From assembly GCA_036501025.1 (NCBI GenBank), contig DASYBB010000243.1:5543-69542 (forward strand): a DNA stretch of 64,000 nt, in the 5' to 3' direction. A program made the translations under genes and the position numbers. This stretch comes from DASUBV01 sp036501025. Its GTDB lineage: Bacteria; Actinomycetota; Actinomycetes; Streptosporangiales; Streptosporangiaceae. This document shows, piece after piece, positions 59,129 through 64,000 of the stretch; positions within the stretch are counted from its first letter, which is position 1, and each line of letters begins with the position of its first letter. The notes beneath the pieces are model-generated. The model was given only the letters and a program-made list of their open reading frames with translations. It searched no databases and had not been told where the DNA came from.

Positions 59129-60901
59129 TCAGACGAAGTACCTGGCCTGCAGGCGGAACAGCTCGGCGTAGAGTCCGCCGGCCTGACTCAGCGTGTCGTG
59201 GGTGCCGGCCTCGAGGACCCGGCCGCCGTCCAGGACGACGATGAGGTCAGCCGCCCGGGCGGTGGTGAAGCGGTGCGTGACGAGCACGGTCACGCCGCCC
59301 TCCAGCCGGCTCAGGTCGGCGTACTGCTGGAACAGCCACTCCTCGGCCCGTGCGTCAAGGCTGGCGGAGGGCTCGTCCAGGACCCGCAGCAGCGGCGCCT
59401 GCCGCATCGCCGCCCGGGCGTTGGCGACGGTCTGCCACTGGCCGCCCGACAGTCCCTTGCCGTCCCACGACTTCCGGCCGAGCCGGGTCTCCAGGCCCTC
59501 GGGCAGCGAAGCGAGGAGCCTGTCGCCGCCGGCCGCGCGCAGCGCCTCGAGGATCCGCCCCGGGTCGTCGCGATGCTCGAGCCAGCCCAGCCCGACCGTG
59601 TCCTTCAGGGACATCTCGATGTGCACCGGGTCCTGGAAGGCCGCCGTGATCCGGGCGCGCCAGTCCTCCGGCGCGAACTGCGCGAGGTCAGTCCCGTCGA
59701 CCAGGATGCGCCCGGCGCTCGGCCGGTAGAGACCGGTGAGCATCTTGACGAGCGTCGACTTCCCGGCGCCGTTCTCGCCCACCAGGGCCACCACGGTCCC
59801 GGCCGGGAGCTCGAGGCTGATGTCGCTCAGTGACGGCTGATCGCGGTTCCAGTACCGGAAGCTGAGGCCCTCCACCCTGATGCCGGCATCCAGCCGGGCC
59901 GGCACCGGCGCCGGCGTGGCCGGCCCGGCGGCCGCCCGCTCCGCGGCGCTGTCCTCGACGACGTCGAGGAACGCCCGGGCGGCCCGAAGCGACTCCAGCG
60001 TCCAGAAGCTCAAGGTCAGCAGTGTCTGCACCTGCCCGGTGACCTGGCTGGTGACGGCGACGGCCGCGACGATGAGGCCCAGCGAGGCGTCGCCGGCCAG
60101 GCCGGCCCGCACCATCGCGGCGATGGCGGCCGCGTACGCCAGCACGAAGAACAGCCAGGCCAGCGCGACCGGCACCCGGGCTCGCCGGTCGGTTCGGGCG
60201 ATGTCCCGGCCGCCGGAGTCCCACTCCTCGCGGTGCCGTCGCGTCAGCTCGCCGGCCAGCCCGAAGAGGCGGGTCTCGCGACCAGTCGCGGCCGTGGTGG
60301 CGAGGCTGAACAGGTGGCCGGCCAGCCGGGTCCGGGGCGTGGCGCGCCGCACGGCCTGACCGCGCTTCCTGTCCGCCGCCTGGGTGGCCAGCACCGCGGG
60401 GACGGCGAAGAGCGGCAGCGCGGCGAGGACGGGCACGACCGAGGCCATCAGGATGGCCGAGGCGATCAGGGCCAGCGCGGCTCCGGCCAGCCACAGCAGC
60501 CGGTCGAAGGCCGACCCGATGTCACCGCGCGCGCCGCGGACCACCGCCGCCTGGTCGGAGCGGCTCGCGCGCTCGTGGACCTCCAGCGTCGGCGTCGTGC
60601 CGACCATGTCGATGAACTGGCGCTCGACTTCGCTCTGGATCTCCTCCTGCAGGCGAAGGCGGGTGAAGTAGCCGGCGATGAAGGTGCCCTGGGTGAGCAT
60701 CACGAAGACCGCCACGCACAGCGCGAGTATCACCGCGCCGCTGGTCGAATGCCGGCTCGCCACCCCGCTGAGCAGCCCGAGCAGGACCGCCAGGCCGATC
60801 CCGGTGGCCGGCTCGAGAATCGCGACCGCCACCACGAGCAGGGACCGGGCCCGGTCGATGCGGGGCGCGATCGCGAGAACGAAGCGCAGTGCCCCGATCA
60901 C
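59129..60901 (-). CDS. ABC exporter half-transporter (permease-ATPase), second subunit
   Basis: The 590-residue protein has a membrane domain (about residues 1-300, six hydrophobic segments) and an ATPase domain: Walker A VGENGAGKST, signature GLSGGQWQTVANARA, Walker B LLRVLDEPSASLD and H-loop VTHRFTTARAADL. It starts at a GTG overlapping the upstream stop (GTGA) behind GAGGAGG. With the partner at 60898 it should form a heterodimeric exporter; the catalytic Glu (DEP) is present in both, unlike many heterodimers in which one site is dead. The substrate is unknown. Confidence 0.92.
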   Translation of the reverse strand: MIGALRFVLAIAPRIDRARSLLVVAVAILEPATGIGLAVLLGLLSGVASRHSTSGAVILALCVAVFVMLTQGTFIAGYFTRLRLQEEIQSEVERQFIDMVGTTPTLEVHERASRSDQAAVVRGARGDIGSAFDRLLWLAGAALALIASAILMASVVPVLAALPLFAVPAVLATQAADRKRGQAVRRATPRTRLAGHLFSLATTAATGRETRLFGLAGELTRRHREEWDSGGRDIARTDRRARVPVALAWLFFVLAYAAAIAAMVRAGLAGDASLGLIVAAVAVTSQVTGQVQTLLTLSFWTLESLRAARAFLDVVEDSAAERAAAGPATPAPVPARLDAGIRVEGLSFRYWNRDQPSLSDISLELPAGTVVALVGENGAGKSTLVKMLTGLYRPSAGRILVDGTDLAQFAPEDWRARITAAFQDPVHIEMSLKDTVGLGWLEHRDDPGRILEALRAAGGDRLLASLPEGLETRLGRKSWDGKGLSGGQWQTVANARAAMRQAPLLRVLDEPSASLDARAEEWLFQQYADLSRLEGGVTVLVTHRFTTARAADLIVVLDGGRVLEAGTHDTLSQAGGLYAELFRLQARYFV

Positions 60902-62811
60902 AAGCGTTCCTCCTCGAAGCGCTTTGCCTGCAGGCGGAACAGCTCGGCATACCGGCCGCCGGCAGTGATCAGGCCCTCGTGCGTGCCATCCTCGATGACC
61001 TGGCCGCGATCGAGCACGACCACCCGCTCCGCCTTGCGCACGGTCGCGAACCGATGGGAGATCGCGACGGTGGTGGCGCCCGCGGTGAGCTCGTGGAACG
61101 TGTCGTAGAGCTGAGCCTCGGCGCGGGCGTCGAGGCTCGCGGCCGGCTCGTCCATGATCAGCAGCCGGGCGCCGTGCCGCAGCCCGAACAGCGCCCGGGC
61201 GATGGCGATGCGCTGCCACTCGCCGCCCGAGGCGTCGACCCCGCCGGCGAACCCGCTGGACATCACCGTGTCCCAGCCGTTCGGGAGTCCCTCGATGAAC
61301 GTCAGCAGTCCGGCCTGCCGCGCCACGGCGTGCAGGCCCTCCTCGTCGTCCGCCCGGGTCAGGGAGCCGAAGGCGATGTTCTCCCGCACGGTGAGCTCAT
61401 AGCGGCCGAAGTCCTGGAACACGGCGACCACCTGGCGCTGCCAGCTCCGCCGGCTGGCTTCCTCGACGGGGGTCCCCCCGACTCGCACGGAACCCCCGCT
61501 CGGAGCGTCCAGGCCCGCGAGGAGCCGGGCCAGCGTCGTCTTGCCGGCGCCATTGAGGCCGACGATGGCGAGCGACTGACCTGCGGGAATGGCGAGGCTG
61601 ATGCCGTGCAGCACCTCGTCCGCGGTGCCGCCGTAACGGAAGCGCAGATCCTCGCAGGAGATGGTCGCGACCGGCGCCGGCCAGCTGACCTGCTCCGGCC
61701 CGGGCGGTGACGTCACGACCGGGAAGGCGAACGCCTCGGCGGCTGCCTTCGAGCCGAAGCCCATGCGGAGATCGTCGTCGTCCGCCCGCAGCAGCTGGAG
61801 GAGCGCCCGGACGGCCAGGCCGCCGATCGCCAGGTCACCCACCGTCGTGCGTCCGGTGGCGGCCCGGTATCCCAGGTAGTAGAAGACCGAGGCGACGGTA
61901 ACGCCGGTGACCACGACCACGACCACGACGAACAGGCGGTGCTCGCGGCGCCGCTGCCAGACCTCGGTCATGTTCGCGCGCCACTCCGACTGGTAGGCGT
62001 CACGGAAGAAGGCAGCGAGGCCGAAGAGGCGCACTTCCCGGGCCGCGCCCGGCGTGGTCGGCACGTCCCGCAGGTAGGACGTGCGGCGGAGCTTCTCCGT
62101 CTGATTCACGTTCTCGACGACGGCTATCCGGTAGTTCCGGACCAGCCGGAAGTGGATCACGACGAAGATGGCGAAGACGATCAGGCCCAGTTCCCAGGTG
62201 ACCTGGGTGAGCAGTGCCGCGGAGCCGATGCTGGTCACCCACATCGAGGCCTTGGTGGAGAAGCCGAAGACCGCCTCGCCGGGGGGCATCTCGATGGCTC
62301 CGGCGCCCCGGGCCAGCCCGAGCCGGCTGAGGTAGCCGGGATCCTCGAGGTGGCCGATGGTCGCGGGCTCGGAGGCGGCCATCATCACGCGCTCGCCGAG
62401 GCGGCCGGTGACCCGGCGGCCGAGGGCCTGGCCCAGGGCCGTCCGCGCCGAGTCGGCGAGGTGGGTGAGGAAGAACAGGACGACGATGAGGGCGACCCAG
62501 CGGTAGCACTCCCGTGCCGCCGGAGTGCCCGGGCCGTGGCCGATCGCCGAGGTCAGCCGGTCCACCAGCTCGCCGATCGCGATGGTGATGCCGGCCGGGG
62601 CCGCGCCGGCGAGCACGGCCGTGACCGCGGTCAGGGTCGTCACCGCGGGCGCCTGTGAGAAGGAGTATCCGATGAGGGCGGGCATCACCCACCGCTTCGC
62701 CGGGGGCGGCAGCCGGGTGGTACCCGCGGTGACGCCTTCTGCTCGTCCTGCTTGTCCTGCTCGTCGTCGAGGCTGCGGGCGGTCGTGCCCCGGGACCTGG
62801 GCGCTTGCCAT
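60898..62811 (-). CDS. ABC exporter half-transporter (permease-ATPase), first subunit
   Basis: The 637-residue protein has an N-terminal hydrophilic stretch, six membrane helices (about 60-340), and an ATPase domain with Walker A IVGLNGAGKTT, signature GGVDASGGEWQRIAIARAL (SGGEW instead of the usual SGGQ), Walker B LLIMDEPAASLD and H-loop ISHRFATVRKAERV. A stretch of eight Val residues lies in the fourth helix. The ATG at 62811 has AGGAAGA upstream and is preferred over 62847. It is translated first in the exporter operon. Confidence 0.92.
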   Translation of the reverse strand: MASAQVPGHDRPQPRRRAGQAGRAEGVTAGTTRLPPPAKRWVMPALIGYSFSQAPAVTTLTAVTAVLAGAAPAGITIAIGELVDRLTSAIGHGPGTPAARECYRWVALIVVLFFLTHLADSARTALGQALGRRVTGRLGERVMMAASEPATIGHLEDPGYLSRLGLARGAGAIEMPPGEAVFGFSTKASMWVTSIGSAALLTQVTWELGLIVFAIFVVIHFRLVRNYRIAVVENVNQTEKLRRTSYLRDVPTTPGAAREVRLFGLAAFFRDAYQSEWRANMTEVWQRRREHRLFVVVVVVVTGVTVASVFYYLGYRAATGRTTVGDLAIGGLAVRALLQLLRADDDDLRMGFGSKAAAEAFAFPVVTSPPGPEQVSWPAPVATISCEDLRFRYGGTADEVLHGISLAIPAGQSLAIVGLNGAGKTTLARLLAGLDAPSGGSVRVGGTPVEEASRRSWQRQVVAVFQDFGRYELTVRENIAFGSLTRADDEEGLHAVARQAGLLTFIEGLPNGWDTVMSSGFAGGVDASGGEWQRIAIARALFGLRHGARLLIMDEPAASLDARAEAQLYDTFHELTAGATTVAISHRFATVRKAERVVVLDRGQVIEDGTHEGLITAGGRYAELFRLQAKRFEEERL

Positions 62812-62954
62812 CTTTCTTCCTGGTCGGCTGCCGGTGCTTCCATTCATGGCCGCGTCCCGACCGGGGAGAGCCGTGTCAGCTCCCGATGCCGGGTGAGGCG
62901 ACGAGCTTCCGAAGGATGACACCGGCGCCCGGCGCACCGCAATGCAATTAATCC

Positions 62955-63215
62955 CTATTTCGCCCGAACGGGCACTTCCTGCCCGGCCGGCTCGGCGGCC
63001 GTGGCGGCGTTTCCTGGCGCAGCCTGCGTTTGAGTACCTTGGCGCTGACCCGGCGTAACCGGTTTCACGTCCGCCGCCTGGATGTCGGCGAGCGGCGGCT
63101 TGCCCCGGCCGTGCAGCACGTAGGCCGTCAGGCGGCCTGGCTTGTCCCGGCCGCCTGACGACTGAGCCTTCTGCCATTCCTGACGAAGTGCTTTCTTGGT
63201 ACTTTTCAGGCACAC
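62955..63215 (-). CDS. small ORF of uncertain reality
   Basis: An 86-codon frame with a GTG start lies between the ABC operon and the divergent lipoprotein. It encodes a basic first half (KSTKKALRQEWQKAQSSGG, RLTAYVLHGRGKPPLADIQ) and a Gln/Thr/Ala-rich second half. The first half looks more protein-like than random frame, but third-position GC is mixed and the ribosome site is weak. If real, it would be the first gene before the exporter and could encode its substrate or a helper. The 424 bases 62812-63235 otherwise only carry the divergent promoters. Confidence 0.3.
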   Translation of the reverse strand: MCLKSTKKALRQEWQKAQSSGGRDKPGRLTAYVLHGRGKPPLADIQAADVKPVTPGQRQGTQTQAAPGNAATAAEPAGQEVPVRAK

Positions 63216-63235
63216 ATAATCTCTTGGGGGCCGTC

Positions 63236-63748
63236 ATGGGTCTGCGGGCGAAGCGGGCAGCGACGATGGTCTTGGTTATGGTGGCCGTTGCCGTGGCGGG
63301 CTGCGGCAGTTCGGTTCACCTGGGCGGGCCGGCCGCGCCGCCGCCGGGGCATCAGGCTCCGGCCAATGCCGTCTCCGGTTTCGTGCAGCACCTGATGTCC
63401 GGCGCCAATCCCGTCACTACCTGCAGCTATGTCGACCCTCGTGAAGAGGGGAACTGTTTCAGCGCCGTCGGCGGCGCCAGTAAGGGCGGGACCGGGACCT
63501 GGCGGCCCGGTCACAGCGTCGTGTTCGGAAACGAGGCCATCGTCGCTATCGAGCTGGGCAACGTCTGCTTTTCCTCGTGCTCGACGAATGTCAATCCCGA
63601 TGCCGGCCTGCCCCGCCACGGACTGTCTTTCGGCACTGCCTTCCAGCACACGCAGGGGGATGGGCCGGCCGGGAGGGACTACGCCTTTGGCTGCGTCCGC
63701 GTCGGCGGCCGCTGGTATGTCGAGCTTGGTCTTCCCGGCCTTCTCTGA
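63236..63748 (+). CDS. small lipoprotein of unknown function
   Basis: The 170-residue product starts at an ATG behind GGGGG and has a lipoprotein signal (LRAKRAATMVLVMVAVAVAGC, lipobox VAGC near residue 24). The mature part contains paired Cys residues (TTCSYVDPREEGNCFSAVG, NVCFSSCSTNV) and an aromatic C-terminus with DYAFGCVRVGGRWYVELGLP, a pattern resembling small secreted actinobacterial proteins with an NTF2-like or beta-fold. Disulfide bonds are likely. It diverges from the ABC exporter operon. Confidence 0.85.
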   Translation: MGLRAKRAATMVLVMVAVAVAGCGSSVHLGGPAAPPPGHQAPANAVSGFVQHLMSGANPVTTCSYVDPREEGNCFSAVGGASKGGTGTWRPGHSVVFGNEAIVAIELGNVCFSSCSTNVNPDAGLPRHGLSFGTAFQHTQGDGPAGRDYAFGCVRVGGRWYVELGLPGLL

Positions 63749-63777
63749 GGAGGACGGCGCCCGCAGGCCGGGGTGCG

Positions 63778-64000
63778 TTACTGGGGCGCGTCGGCGGTGC
63801 CCAGGTCGCGCTGGTACCAGGTACCGGGCTTGCCGCCGAGGTGGGCGGGGTCGGCCGGGCCGGCCGGGACGAACCCGGCGTTGGCCAGCACCTTCTGGGA
63901 CGCGATGTTCTCGCTTGAGGTGCCAGCCGTGAGCGTGCGCAGCCCGTGCCGCGTCGCGGCCAGCTGGCACAGCTCCCGCACGGTCGCGGTCGTGACGCCG
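63778..64000 (-). CDS. GNAT acetyltransferase, C-terminal part (cut by window edge)
   Basis: The visible 73 codons read TVRELCQLAATRHGLRTLTAG, TSSENIASQKVLANAGFVPAG and PGTWYQRDLG, the C-terminal half of a GNAT N-acetyltransferase of the RimJ-like type with the typical N-x-AS-x-KVLxxxGF motif. The 5' end lies beyond base 64000. The acceptor is unknown. Confidence 0.85.
   Translation of the reverse strand, partial: GVTTATVRELCQLAATRHGLRTLTAGTSSENIASQKVLANAGFVPAGPADPAHLGGKPGTWYQRDLGTADAPQ

Noticed and set aside
1..64000. tRNA, rRNA, riboswitch, prophage or insertion sequence
   Set aside because: No cloverleaf, rRNA-like, transposase or integrase sequence was recognised in the gaps or frames; a profile search would be needed to exclude small RNAs.

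Overview
The window is 64 kb of very GC-rich DNA, roughly 70% or more. It has actinomycete-style features: many GTG and TTG starts, frequent 4-base ATGA/GTGA gene overlaps, F420-type luciferase-like oxidoreductases, DUF1707 and DUF574 proteins, and paired FadE-type acyl-CoA dehydrogenases. I read it as chromosomal DNA of a filamentous high-GC actinobacterium, Streptosporangiales-like by gene style. The genus cannot be fixed from the sequence alone. I saw no tRNA, rRNA, CRISPR array, phage block or intact insertion sequence.

Region 1 (1-13.0 kb) is a respiratory oxidase locus. A leftward operon encodes a cupredoxin-like membrane protein, oxidase subunits II, I and III, a one-helix protein, heme O synthase CtaB and the start of another small membrane protein. 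Diverging from it is a rightward operon: response regulator, histidine kinase, a small anchored protein, a multi-helix protein fused to a Sco-type copper chaperone, a lipoprotein and CtaG. Together they look like an oxidase plus its own assembly and sensing module. Subunit I keeps all heme and copper ligands but lacks the canonical D- and K-channel residues, and the upstream cupredoxin carries a partly eroded CuA motif.

Region 2 (13.0-27.2 kb) holds mostly single genes: two pyridoxamine-phosphate-oxidase-like proteins, methyltransferase, serine hydrolase, CocE-type hydrolase, and then a probable stress cluster (acidic disordered protein, PfpI/DJ-1 protein, helical protein, zinc alcohol dehydrogenase, DUF1508 protein, YihY/BrkB membrane protein, PHP phosphoesterase). 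Several of these are preceded by the same promoter-like word, G(N)(N)T-N15-GGGTAG, which resembles a sigma-B-type promoter. It recurs before an endonuclease/exonuclease/phosphatase gene at 40.4 kb.

Region 3 (27.2-40.3 kb) contains an acyl-CoA catabolic operon (two acyl-CoA dehydrogenases around an NDP-forming acyl-CoA ligase, plus an SDR dehydrogenase) behind two operator-like palindromes. It also has a DUF574 methyltransferase, a flavoprotein, an epoxide-hydrolase-like protein, a decayed ArsR-DUF2071-epimerase operon, and a two-gene transporter operon (MHS-type MFS plus L-lactate permease).

Region 4 (40.4-64 kb) is a patchwork of small enzymes and regulators. It includes four DHFR/RibD-C-like paralogues, VOC proteins, luciferase-like oxidoreductases, AraC and TetR regulators, CYTH, EthD, an APH-type kinase, a VapBC-like toxin-antitoxin pair, a TmrB-like P-loop protein, an EmrB-type MFS exporter, a DUF899 protein, a heterodimeric ABC exporter pair, a lipoprotein and a partial acetyltransferase. 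At least five gene remnants (36.3-36.7, 48.7-49.1 and 55.5-55.8 kb) show that parts of this half are eroding.
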